Assembly (NCBI RefSeq): GCF_003324165.1
Contig: NW_025407825.1
Location: 496,001 to 560,000 of the forward strand
Source: Naegleria lovaniensis
Lineage: Eukaryota > Heterolobosea > Eutetramitea > Acrasida > Naegleriidae
Length of the DNA: 64,000 nt
Direction of reading: 5' to 3'
Below, piece by piece: positions 31,527-41,413 of the stretch (position 1 is its first letter; each line of letters begins with the position of its first letter). The position numbers were made by a program, and so were the translations under genes. A model generated the notes under the pieces. That model saw only the letters and a program-made list of their open reading frames with translations. It searched no databases and was not told the origin of the DNA.

Positions 31527-33598
31527 ATGCTTGCACCAAACACTCCAAATCAACCTCCCTCTTCTCCAACACAATTCGCTCGAAGATCTCCTGTGGTCTT
31601 TCGGCATGCAACACTAGCTCCCTCTAGTGGTACTTTTGCAGGTTTCAACTCGAGTAGTAAACGACTGGCATGTCCGTGTCTGAATTTGCAAATCAACGTG
31701 TTGCCAACAACTACCATTGCATTTAATGAGTGGTCGAAAGGAACCAACGACGATGATGAAACTAGTTCAAACAACAATGGTTTAAATTCTACCGACAACA
31801 ACAGTACATCAAGGCTTTTTTCAAAATCTATTATTCATGAGATATGTACCCGATTTCCGAGTGTTGAAAGTAGAAAGGTACAATTCTTGAAAGGCTCTTC
31901 CATTGCTGGTGTTCAATCATCGCTTGATGTTTTCATGGAAACTCATTTTGTTGGAGCAGAGGATGGTGATGTAAATATTAAAGTTTATAGATGTTTGAAT
32001 TGTGAAACGTTTTTCGGGATTTACATGATGAAAGAGCAAACGTTTTTGTTGAACTCTACTGAATTAATAGTAAGTTGTAGAATATTGATTCCATGATGAT
32101 CGTCATATTAATCAACTGCCTAAACGTTTAATTAATGATCAACATGTTTACAATTTTATCATCAACTATTCCTTTTTCCAATCATTGCTCTATGATGATG
32201 ATAATAATATTGTGCACATATGAATTAATATTCTCACGAAAATACTCATATTTAAAACTCATCAAGGACGAATCCCTACAAGACAATATCAAACAACAAG
32301 AAGAGTATTCCAAAATTTTTCATCTCGTTCCGAAATCGAGCAGTACTACCAATTCCCATCCTCATCAAGAAATTGAGAATGAATTACAGAAACATCAAAT
32401 TCTAGTTCAGTATCAAAAAGATATGCAAAAAAAGTTAAATGATGAAAAGTTGAATATGGAGCAACGAATCAAAGATTTTATGAAGAATGAAAAACTTCAA
32501 TATCAAAAATTATTGTTGAAAACCCAAGCAGAAAAAGACATTATATTTAGAAAAGCCAAGGGCATCCTGTCACAACAGCAACAACAGTCACAACAGTCTG
32601 TACCAACACTTATTTTAGAAAATGGTATAGATCGTTCAGAACCTATATCAGAATCCAACATGACACAACACAAATCTAGCACAATTTCTCAAGACGAATC
32701 TGCCCTTAGTGATACTTCTTTTGAGGCAAGTCCAAACACCACTAGCTTTACACTTGACGAAAAAATCAAGCAAGCAATGAGCACTCCAAGCTTTCAATCA
32801 ACAAGGGAATCAAAAATTACGCTTTCCAAACAAACTTTTGAGCAACCAAAATTAAGTTTTAACAAATCAGTAGTGACACCAACAACAGAGGATTCTGATG
32901 ATTTAACTCAAAAGAGTTTCCACTATAGAAAAATGGCTTCAAAAAATCTTAGTAGAACATACACACCTGGTGCTTTCTTTAATTTTGATGAGGATGAAAC
33001 AGAGACAATTGAAAATGATGGAACTCAAAATGAAGAAGAGGAAGAAGAATTGGATTCAACAACAGAATCAGAAGAGATGTTGCCAAACAATCATATTGCA
33101 AGTATGGATCAACAACAAGTACCATCAACAGCAACTCAACAACCTCGTGCACGAAGACGACTGGAATTTAGACAACCTTCACAACTTCCAAAACCACAAG
33201 TGAATCTCTATGGCTCAAGTGTGCCAATTTCTATTCCAATGAGACCCATGAAATTAGAGAATGCAGGTGGTACTGAAAAATTACCTCTCTATTATGAAGC
33301 AACAGATAAACAAGTCACACCAGAACAAAGAAAAGAAAGGACCAAGTCATTTAAAACCAAACCACGATTAGACGATGATCCTTTCACTGAAGTTCCTCAA
33401 TCCTACATTGAAAGATACATGACGTTCAGAGATGAATATATCAAAAAGATTGAGGATGTTCCATCTGTACAAGATGAGCATGACGAAAACAACATTAACG
33501 ACTTGCAAGATACAACCACCACTGAACCAAAAGCTTTAACAGAACCTCACAACAATGAGGATGATTTTTCTTTGGAGAATGATGACTTGGAGTTATAA
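31527..33598 (+). CDS. orphan protein with CxC/CxxC pairs and a coiled coil
   Basis: Exons 31527-32069 and 32267-33598 (197-nt intron) give 624 residues. Residues 1-181 form a likely folded domain with two cysteine pairs, LACPCLNLQI (about residue 50) and VYRCLNCETFF (about 155), which could hold one zinc ion. After the intron comes a coiled coil (about 195-275, ELQKHQILVQYQKDMQKKL), then a long Ser/Gln/Glu-rich disordered tail. I do not recognise the family. The only AG before the second exon is at 32265-32266, so the join is well constrained. The ATG follows six A. Confidence 0.7.
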
Positions 33599-33620
33599 CA
33601 CTGTGGTTGGCTAAAGCTCT

Positions 33621-34825
33621 TTACTTCAAATTTTTGTACAAAAAGTCGTTATAATCCTCATGCTGCTCAGAGTTTATGATATGGCCATTGGATTCTTTGT
33701 CATACAATCTCGTTACCAAAACTCTTTTAACATTAGTACTATTTTGCAACAATCTTTGCATGTGTGGAGTATTGTCTGAGTGGACCATTCTATCCATTTT
33801 TGATGCAACCAGCAAAACTTTATCCACCTTTTCATAAGCCTCAATAAAATCCTTCTCAGAAACGTAATGAGTCAAAATTCCAAGCGTTTGTTTTATCTGT
33901 CCAATCATTCTTAGATCACTAAACATTGGCGAATATCTTTTGTACAAATCCTCATAGTGTTGTCCAATGTAATCGCTAGAAAACATTTGTTCTAGCACAT
34001 ATTTCATTCTTAATCACAATGTAATGGCCAAATGTTTGAACCCAAAAAAATCACGTACCTGATCTCTAACGACACTACGCCAATAGTGCCAGATTTGACC
34101 AAGAATAAAACCGTATCAAGCATTGGTGTTGCTTCTCTGGAATAAATGGTTCTAAAGGAATTTTGGAGAGTCACAGTTTTAAAAAAGCTGCTAGTCAATT
34201 GAGGAAAATGGACATGCTCCCACCTTAGCATCTCCGTAGCAATAAGACCTCTTTGGATTGTTTTGCAAGAATATCATGTAAGCTCGTGTCACTTGTAATC
34301 TCATGGCCATATACTTCATACATACCCCATGGATTGCGCAATCAAATGTAGGTTGAACTTTTCTTTATTGCCTATCCATTGTAAATTCATCAATAAATGC
34401 ATAATGTCATTGGCCATATCTTTCATAGAATAACGAAATGTGAAAGGAATATCGGGAGATTTACCAATTCCTCGATTATCAATTACAAGAATTTCAAATT
34501 CATCATGGTGGTTATTACTGAACCAATGTACTTGCTTATCCCACCAATGCCAACTAGTTCCTATTTCATTAAATTTGAAAAATGTAAATATTAGTATCAA
34601 TGTAACTACACACCTAAACCCACTATGAAAATCTTTGAAAGCAACAATTAACAATTAAATTAAACAATGTACATTACGTACGAGTTTGTCTTTTGCCATC
34701 GGTGATCCAAACCTCTCGAAGTGCAATTTTGCAACATTATTTTCTAAATTGTCAAATCGGAAAGGATACAGATAAAAGTAAGACAATCCTAGAACAATCA
34801 GCAATAGCAGCGTCTGTTTGATCAT
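33621..34825 (-). CDS. membrane-anchored alpha/beta hydrolase
   Basis: Five exons, 34825-34682, 34632-34614, 34560-34326, 34250-34059 and 34008-33621, give 325 residues in consistent phase. The N-terminus is a hydrophobic signal anchor (KQTLLLLIVLGLSYFYLYPF). The fold reads IFIVGLGTSWHWW (oxyanion strand), ILVIDNRGIGKSPD, the nucleophile elbow AQSMGGG, the acid in VASKMDRMV and the His in SNGHII near the C-terminus, so the triad is complete. The substrate cannot be told. The second exon is only 19 nt. The start codon overlaps the stop of the upstream same-strand gene as ATGA. Gene order suggests it is either transcribed with that gene or from a promoter inside it. Confidence 0.72.
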
Positions 34826-35889
34826 ATTATATTTTTTTGTTTTGCTTTCTTTGCGAACGTTTCCGAATAAGAGCCTTGTCGGAAATAACGCTGTCGATCA
34901 GGAGAATTTAAAAGATTACTGCTGGCAAGTGATTGGTTTGGTAACGATGTTGTTGTTTGTGGTTCTGCTGCATGTATTGAGCTTATTTTAAGGGATGAAT
35001 TCTTAGCTGGAGTTCTTTGGATTCGTTTTTCAGGACACGCTGACTGCATTGCATTCTCAGGATAATACTCTGAAGAACCATTGATACATCCATTTCCTGA
35101 TGCAAATCGTTCTTTGTACACCCCAGTGTATGTACTTGAATCATACAATCTATCGTAAATGGTGATTGGGGATAATTTGGTTTGTTCTGTTGGATGATGT
35201 TTCAAAACCGTAATGGAAGGCCTTTCTCTCAGGTTAGCCGATTTCTCTGAAGGTGAAAGTTGAAGAGTTGGACTAACAGGAGCTGACATGCCATCTTCTT
35301 GTTTTTCGTTTGGAGAGGTTTTTTCGTCAAACAAGTTGGAAGTTAATCGTAATTTGGATAATATTAAGTCCTCGGAATCGTTTCTGAATGAAGGAAGAGC
35401 ACTACTGGGCCTGTTGATACTGCTCACAGATGGAGTTCTCATTGCAGAAGGAAGTTCAGAATTGAAAAAAGGAGACTGAAGATGGGGAGAGTTCAAAGCG
35501 CTCAGAGATTTTCGTCGTTTCTTCATGGAGCTCTCTTCCATTATCTTAGCCTTGAACGGAATTGATAAGGCTGAATTTCCTGTTGTTGTATGATAGGGAT
35601 TGTTTCTTGTGGCTGGTGTGTCGTGAACCAATCCACTGTTTTTGTGTTGTCCTGGATCCCATCCGAAGGATATATGGACACATGTTGAGCTTTTCACTGT
35701 TGGCCTTAGAATTTCTGCCAAACTGTTGATATTTCCAGATGGAGCCTCTGCGTTGATGCTACCTCCGGACCGAAACCTCTCCAAGTACACCCCAGTGAAG
35801 TTCATTGGATTTGATAAGCGTTCAAACACATTCGGCCTTTTGTGATGTTTCTTACTGGGCGATTTAGTTGGAGTCGAAGGTGTGGACAT
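34822..35889 (-). CDS. protein with two p25-alpha/TPPP C-terminal motifs
   Basis: A single exon of 355 residues. Residues 21-46 (VFERLSNPMNFTGVYLERF) and 244-270 (IYDRLYDSSTYTGVYKERF) are two copies of the signature near the end of the p25-alpha domain of TPPP and apicortin (x-RL-D-x-x-x-YTG-x-x-KERF, then Gly). The ~200 residues between are Ser/Pro-rich and disordered. The rest of the p25-alpha domain is absent. TPPP-family proteins bind and bundle microtubules and are tied to flagellated cells, so a microtubule role is a reasonable inference. The ATG follows a run of six A. Its TGA overlaps the next gene's ATG. Confidence 0.68.
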   Translation of the reverse strand: MSTPSTPTKSPSKKHHKRPNVFERLSNPMNFTGVYLERFRSGGSINAEAPSGNINSLAEILRPTVKSSTCVHISFGWDPGQHKNSGLVHDTPATRNNPYHTTTGNSALSIPFKAKIMEESSMKKRRKSLSALNSPHLQSPFFNSELPSAMRTPSVSSINRPSSALPSFRNDSEDLILSKLRLTSNLFDEKTSPNEKQEDGMSAPVSPTLQLSPSEKSANLRERPSITVLKHHPTEQTKLSPITIYDRLYDSSTYTGVYKERFASGNGCINGSSEYYPENAMQSACPEKRIQRTPAKNSSLKISSIHAAEPQTTTSLPNQSLASSNLLNSPDRQRYFRQGSYSETFAKKAKQKNII

Positions 35890-36047
35890 TTTTTAACGAT
35901 GGAACTGTATCTCCTCCTTTGAAATAACGGTTTTCAATGAAATGAAAACAAAACGTAATGGTTTGTGGTTATTCACTGTTCATCTCTCCCAAATATTCTT
36001 GAGAACAAATAATAATAAATATGTATTTTATTCTACAACTAGATTCC

Positions 36048-38101
36048 TTAGTGCTTTTTCTTTCGAGCAGAAAGAGGTTTTGTTTTACCATTAACTCCAA
36101 TAGCATCTCGTGGAGCTGAATGGTTAGTGGTTTCTGAGGGTAAATGTTTGTCATTGAGCACCACGTTCAGAGGCGTTAATGAATTCTCAACCATAAAATT
36201 TCGTTCTTTCAAATTGATCACTTCCTTCTTGAGGGCGTTACTCATATCAGTCAGCTTTTCTTTTTCTTTACATAAAGTTTTTAAATCATGAACAGCTTCT
36301 TTCAGTTTTGCTCGTAATTGTTTGTTTTCCATAGACATGGTAATTAGTTTTTCTTCAGATCTGTACAATTTTTCTTTTTGGGATTCGAGGTCTAATCTCA
36401 GTTCAGTAACAAGAGAGTTCAGCGTGGTAATTTGTTCCATATGCATGTTGCTAACTGTTAATAGATCAACCGATGAGTTCACTTGGGGAATGCTCACGGG
36501 AACTTCTTTGCTTTCCATCTTGGAAGAGAATGAAGAGGGGGAGGAAACCATGTCAATCGATCCCAGGCCCAACTCATCATCTATTTCATTAATCAGTTGC
36601 TGATATTTGGCGGTGGAGTTGTTTTGAGGCTTCATCTTATCATAGGGAACTTTTTTCATAGATGCTGCAAGAGATAACTCTGTGTTAAGAACCATTATTT
36701 CTCTTCTGAGTTCATCTATTTGTCGGTCTTTATCTTCCAAAATTGCTGTTGCGTCATCTCTTTCTTTTTTAAGCATTTTAAGCATTTGATCATGTTTCTC
36801 ATTAATCTCCTTATCTTTTTGCTCCTTATCATGTTCTATTTGCAGACTCATCCTTAATAACTCTCTCTTGGCGTTATTTTCTCGTTCTGTCAGGATCTTT
36901 ACTTCGTCCTTTAGATTCTCAACTTCTTGCTTCCTTTCATCGAGCATTTGCTTTAAACTATTGATCATGTCTTCCTTACTTTCAAGTTTTTGTGTGTGTT
37001 CCCACTCTTTATCTTTCATGCTTTCAATATCCTTATCCTTCTTTCTAAGCTTTTCTTCATATTCATTTCGTAAAGAATTGATGTCGAATAGTCGTTGCTT
37101 TTCATGGTCTTCAATTTGTCTCTGACAAATCTTTAAGCTTTCCTTTTGATTTTTAATAACGGTCTGACATTCTTCGATGTCTGATTTGAGCCTAGCAAGA
37201 GTTGGCTCATACGATGCTATCAGTTGTTGATGCTGTTTTGTGTTTTGTTTTTGCAGTTCCTCCATTTCTGTTCGATGTTGGATCATCATTTCCGTGATCG
37301 AATTGTCAAGAGCTTGTTTTTCATCCTCCAAAACTTTGATTTTAGCTGCAAACGTCCTCTTGATTGATTCATTTTCAGAAAGATATTTGTTTGACATGAG
37401 CTCTTTTTCCCTAATTTGCTGTAATAGTTTTTTTATCGTTTCATCCTTATCTGCAAGCATATCTTTCAGGTCTCCTTCCAAAGCGCCTCTTTGCTGATCC
37501 ATGAGTTTAATTCTTTCGCTGTGCTCTCGGCTAAGATCACGAATGGTTGCTTCGAACTCATTAATGGTTGACATTTTTTCTGTTTCTAATGCCTGCTTCA
37601 GCTGCTCTTGTTCTTTTGATTTTTCTTGGAGTTGTTCTTGATAATATAATTCGATTTCGTTATTTCTATTTACTTCTTTCTTCAGCTCGCTTTCTACTCT
37701 TGCCTTCTCCTTTAATAATAACTCTTTTTCGTTCTTACTAAGCTCTTGATCAGTTCATTTGATGCATCCTATTTTAAATGTACCTACCTTTTCGCCAGCT
37801 GTTCTCGTAGGTCATTATTCAGTTTTTCAAAAGAAGAGATTTCTGCATCTCGTTCCTGGAACAATTGGTAATTGTAGGTAAAGTCTGCTTGTAAAGCACT
37901 ATAGGCTTTCGTGAGAGTTTGATATTCTCGAAGAAGTTTTTGGTTTTCGGTTTCTTTGGTTTTAATAATTCCCTCCAAATTCCGAATACTTTCTTCGCAT
38001 TCCTGTAGTTGTTTCGCTTTCAGATCTTCCGCTTCCTTATTCAATTTTTGAAATTTTTTAATGTCAACCACGAGCGAAGACACACCGTCAAGACCATTCA
38101 T
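36048..38101 (-). CDS. CCDC57-like coiled-coil protein
   Basis: Exons 38101-37788 and 37737-36048 (50-nt intron) give 667 residues, almost entirely coiled coil from about residue 10 to 590, with a basic tail ending KPLSARKKKH. The segment YNYQLFQERDAEISSFE (about residue 85) matches the YN-x-x-L-x-ERDxELxxYD block I associate with CCDC57, a centriolar/basal-body protein. The rest is generic heptad sequence, so the family call leans on that one block. The 77-bp gap to the upstream PGM2 gene contains a perfect 10-bp inverted repeat with E2F-like half-sites, 20-52 bp before the ATG. In a cell that builds basal bodies only when it becomes a flagellate, cell-state control would fit. Confidence 0.55.
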
Positions 38102-38120
38102 TTTTTTTACTTTGGAATTA

Positions 38121-38153
38121 AAATTTGGCGGTTTGTCAAATTGCGCCAAATTT
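38121..38153. promoter_or_regulatory. inverted pair of E2F-like sites before the CCDC57-like gene
   Basis: AAATTTGGCG at 38121-38130 and its exact reverse complement CGCCAAATTT at 38144-38153 flank a 13-bp spacer. TTTGGCGG and TTTGGCGC match the eukaryotic E2F/DP consensus TTTSSCGS. The pair fills most of a 77-bp intergenic gap. Confidence 0.45.
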
Positions 38154-38178
38154 TGATGTTCAGCAATTCAAATACAAT

Positions 38179-40053
38179 TTAATCTTGAGGAGCAACCAAG
38201 CCATTTTCCTTTGGTTTAAGAAGATACTCGAGAATGGATGGTGTCATTTCATCTAAGAGCTCAAAGGCCTTCTCCTTGTTCATGTCATTAGTTTCGACAT
38301 ACCACTTAAGCTTTGGTTCAGTTCCAGAGTTTCTAATTGTTGCAGTGGCACCATTGTCAAAAGTGAAAGTGATCATTTGGGATGTTGGAGTAGCAGGGAG
38401 AAGTGGCTTGTTGTCCTTTTGTCCAGAATCAAAATTCTTTGTTAAATCTCTAAGAGACTTAATCTTGAACTGTCTAGAGCTGTCCTTAATACTTGGAATG
38501 TATGTTGGATAGCCACCATTTTCAATTTTTCTGAGATCTTCCATGACCCGGTGTAAGAGTTCAGTGGTTGGAGTAAAGAAGTAACGAGTTTTCATGGCAA
38601 AGTATCCATACTTTGAATAAATATTATCTATTTGTTCGCTGAGACGCTTAACCTTTCCATTCTTATAGTGGTAATGTGCCATTTCAGCAAAAACAGAGGC
38701 CGCTCTTACACCATCCTTATCTAAACTACAGTCTCCAACCAAGAAGCCGATTTCAACTTCGTAACCAAACAAAAATGTATATCCATCCTTAATGTATTGA
38801 TCTGCTCGGTTTCCAATCCACTTAAATCCAGTGAGAGTTTCATCAAATTTGAACCCTTCATGAGCAGCCATAGCTTTCAATAATTTTGAGCTGACAGTAC
38901 TTGCAATCATGACACACTTGGAATAGTCAGCATTGGGATGAGAAAGTTTGTAATGTGTCCAAACCCAATCAGCCAATAACATGGCAATTTCGTTACCATT
39001 GAAAATTCTCCATGTGCCATCCACCTGTTTTTCAGCAACAGCCAATCTGTCAGCATCTGGGTCATTAGCTAAAATCAAAATAGCACCAACTTGTTCACAC
39101 TTGTCCATTGCAAGCTTTAGAGCTCCCTTTCCTTCCTCTGGATTTGGATATTTTACAGTGGTAAACTCTGGATCAGCATCAATTTGTTCTTCTACGGGAA
39201 TGCATTTGGGTAATCCATAAACTTCAATGGCTCTATTCGTGAATGGAGTACCAACACCGTGCATGGCAGTATAAACAATCTTTTCATCAGAGATGACAGG
39301 CTTTCCTGAGCCATAGTTATAGGCACGAATTGCTTCGAAATATTCATCAGCTTGACTAGATGGATCTTTTAACAATTCACTCCATGGAGACAAATCAATG
39401 ACCTCTTCATCATCAGCTCCGGTTCCGTGAGTCTTTAACTGCTTTCCAACTTCCTCCCAAACATTCAAGTTTTGCATGATTTGCTCGGAGATGTACTCGT
39501 CTTGTGGTGGTATGATTTGACAACCATTCTCCCAATACAATTTGTATCCATTGTCTTGCTTTGGATTATGGGATGCAGTAACCATGATACCAGCAACACA
39601 TCTCTCTCCTTCCTTCTTCTTTCTGTTGAGGTTGCTAACAGCAAAAGGAACAAAAGGAGTACACACCATCGTTTTGAATAAATACACAGTGAAACCTCTA
39701 GACAAGAACACACCAGCAGCCAAATGGGCATATTGTTTGGAATGATGTCTACCATCGTATCCAATAACAATGGAAATCTTACTCCTGTCAGATGTGCTTG
39801 ATGTTTCCTTCTCAATGTATCTACAAACACCTTGAGAAGTTTGCAGAATGATCAATTCATTCATGCAAGAAAATCCGGCTGCCATCACGGACCGTAAGCC
39901 AGCTGTACCAAATTCAATACGTTTGGTTAAACGCTTGTCCAATTCAGTCATGTTTCCTTGTTGTAGAAGAGATTGAATCTCTGCTCGGGTTCTATCAAAG
40001 GGATCCAATTGTAGCCATTGTTCGGCGAGTTGTTGTACGGAATTTGAAGACAT
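38179..40053 (-). CDS. PGM2: phosphoglucomutase/phosphopentomutase (PGM2 type)
   Basis: A single exon of 624 residues (human PGM2 has 612). Motifs in order: FGTAGLRSVM near residue 45, the phosphoserine loop TASHNPKQDNGYK (about 165), the Mg2+ loop NDPDADRLAV (about 325), the sugar loop GNEIA and GFKWIG, and the phosphate-binding loop RNSGTEPKLKWY near the end. PGM2 interconverts ribose-1-/5-phosphate and glucose-1-/6-phosphate in the cytosol. I chose the ATG at 40053, which follows six A; an upstream ATG would add ten residues. Confidence 0.93.
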   Translation of the reverse strand: MSSNSVQQLAEQWLQLDPFDRTRAEIQSLLQQGNMTELDKRLTKRIEFGTAGLRSVMAAGFSCMNELIILQTSQGVCRYIEKETSSTSDRSKISIVIGYDGRHHSKQYAHLAAGVFLSRGFTVYLFKTMVCTPFVPFAVSNLNRKKKEGERCVAGIMVTASHNPKQDNGYKLYWENGCQIIPPQDEYISEQIMQNLNVWEEVGKQLKTHGTGADDEEVIDLSPWSELLKDPSSQADEYFEAIRAYNYGSGKPVISDEKIVYTAMHGVGTPFTNRAIEVYGLPKCIPVEEQIDADPEFTTVKYPNPEEGKGALKLAMDKCEQVGAILILANDPDADRLAVAEKQVDGTWRIFNGNEIAMLLADWVWTHYKLSHPNADYSKCVMIASTVSSKLLKAMAAHEGFKFDETLTGFKWIGNRADQYIKDGYTFLFGYEVEIGFLVGDCSLDKDGVRAASVFAEMAHYHYKNGKVKRLSEQIDNIYSKYGYFAMKTRYFFTPTTELLHRVMEDLRKIENGGYPTYIPSIKDSSRQFKIKSLRDLTKNFDSGQKDNKPLLPATPTSQMITFTFDNGATATIRNSGTEPKLKWYVETNDMNKEKAFELLDEMTPSILEYLLKPKENGLVAPQD

Positions 40054-40465
40054 TTTTTGTTGTTGAAAAATCTTGTTTTTCAATTCCTCGAGTTCGAAAA
40101 AGGAAATTAGTGTTATGCCATTGTTTTCAAGAACGAAATATTCCCAGAAGTACGTGTTTAATAATGTGTAGATTACGTGTGTTGTTATTATTTCCCAATG
40201 GAATATGATGGGAGTTAACTTTGGAAGATTTGCAAGTTTGAAAACTGACAGACAAAAATGTCAAATTCTTCCATTACCAACCACTAATGGAGTTTTCATC
40301 AACATTTTAAAGGTTATCCAGTTGGTTTGGCACGACTTTTTCCTTGTTTTGCTTCTCTCAAGGTATGCCACACCCTATCGCAGGGTTTTCGCACCACCTC
40401 GTTGCAGCCAAACTTCTTTTTTTTTAACCGAGGCCAGATCTTCATCATGATTGTCAACATTTCAT
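40054..40465. other. intergenic region, no confident gene
   Basis: 412 bases between the PGM2 start and an orphan gene's stop. The plus strand has an 81-codon open frame (40205-40450) beginning MMGVNFGRFASLKTD and a second, overlapping one. Neither shows a known motif and neither has an obvious splice continuation. I see only the probable PGM2 promoter. Confidence 0.4.
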
Positions 40466-41236
40466 TCAACGATAATCCATACGTAGCAAGGATTGAGATA
40501 AGTGAGAGCAGGCCATATTGAATTGAGTGCTCTTTCTCATATCCGTAATATGTTGATATAGGTTGTAAAAAGCTGAAACATTTGTTAATTGGTGTTCATA
40601 TTCGATTCTTTTTTTTAGTACCTCCAGACGAAAAAGCATTTTACGAATACGTATTCTGTTTGAGGCAATGGTTTTAAGGTGTTTTAAAACTTTCAGAGTC
40701 TTTCTTTGCGCGTGCTTCTTGAATGTTTGTTGACTTTTGTCAACAGCAGTTGGAAGCCTCACATGTTCGCGACTTTCCAACATTTTCTTATATAACAGTC
40801 TTGATTGTGTAAATAGCCTCTGAAAACTATCGGACATTTCAAAGAATGAATTTCCAAAAGTAACATCCTCGATCACATCACACACCGATTCCAATAATTG
40901 AAACATTGAAAATTCATTTTCTTTTTTTAATGGTCCTTCTCTAATCATTGGATCCCCAATGTACCTTTCTTCCAGAGGTTGAAAGGTTTGATTTAATAAT
41001 TCATCAAATTCTTTTTTATCTTTCACAAAAAACTTTTGTTTTTTTAGTTGGCCGCTTCTCAAATCGACGACCCATTGATTGCCATAAAAATCACCATCTC
41101 TTCTTTTTGCATAATAACTTGTCCTCTCGGGAATGATGTTTAAATTCAAAGAAGAGGGTTCTAACAGTACTCGCGCAGGAATAAAGGAAGATGACGGAAT
41201 CATTTGCTGCATTTTTTTGGATTTAGAAAGAGGCAT
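40466..41236 (-). CDS. orphan basic helical protein
   Basis: A single exon of 256 residues from the first in-frame ATG (41236). Residues 40-110 contain YYAKRRDGDFYGNQWVVDLR, then a helical stretch FSMFQLLESVCDVIEDV and a strongly basic segment AQRKTLKVLKHLKTIASNRI, ending MDYR. I do not recognise it. It is divergent from WRAP73 with 177 bp between the start codons, and an E2F-like site lies in the shared promoter. Confidence 0.6.
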   Translation of the reverse strand: MPLSKSKKMQQMIPSSSFIPARVLLEPSSLNLNIIPERTSYYAKRRDGDFYGNQWVVDLRSGQLKKQKFFVKDKKEFDELLNQTFQPLEERYIGDPMIREGPLKKENEFSMFQLLESVCDVIEDVTFGNSFFEMSDSFQRLFTQSRLLYKKMLESREHVRLPTAVDKSQQTFKKHAQRKTLKVLKHLKTIASNRIRIRKMLFRLEVLKKRIEYEHQLTNVSAFYNLYQHITDMRKSTQFNMACSHLSQSLLRMDYR

Positions 41237-41372
41237 ATGCCTCTTCAACAAAACATTTAAAGACCGAAAGAGGTGAATAATTAAACAGTATAATATACTA
41301 TATAATATAATTAAAGAAGAAACTGTAAAGATATTTACCAACAATTCGAGAAATTCCCTCAGCTTTGATTTG

Positions 41373-41381
41373 CCGCCAAAT
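41373..41381 (-). promoter_or_regulatory. E2F-like site in the WRAP73 promoter
   Basis: On the minus strand TTTGGCGGC, within AAATTTGGCGG, the same 11-bp word found before the CCDC57-like gene. It lies about 33 bp before the WRAP73 ATG, within an imperfect palindrome ATTTGCCGCCAAAT. Confidence 0.4.
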
Positions 41382-41413
41382 TTTTATAAAAAAATACATT
41401 AAAGCCTCGCAAT

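Noticed and set aside
40205-40521. Two overlapping small plus-strand frames beside PGM2
   Set aside because: No family match, no clear splice sites, and partial overlap with the 3' end of a better-supported minus-strand gene.
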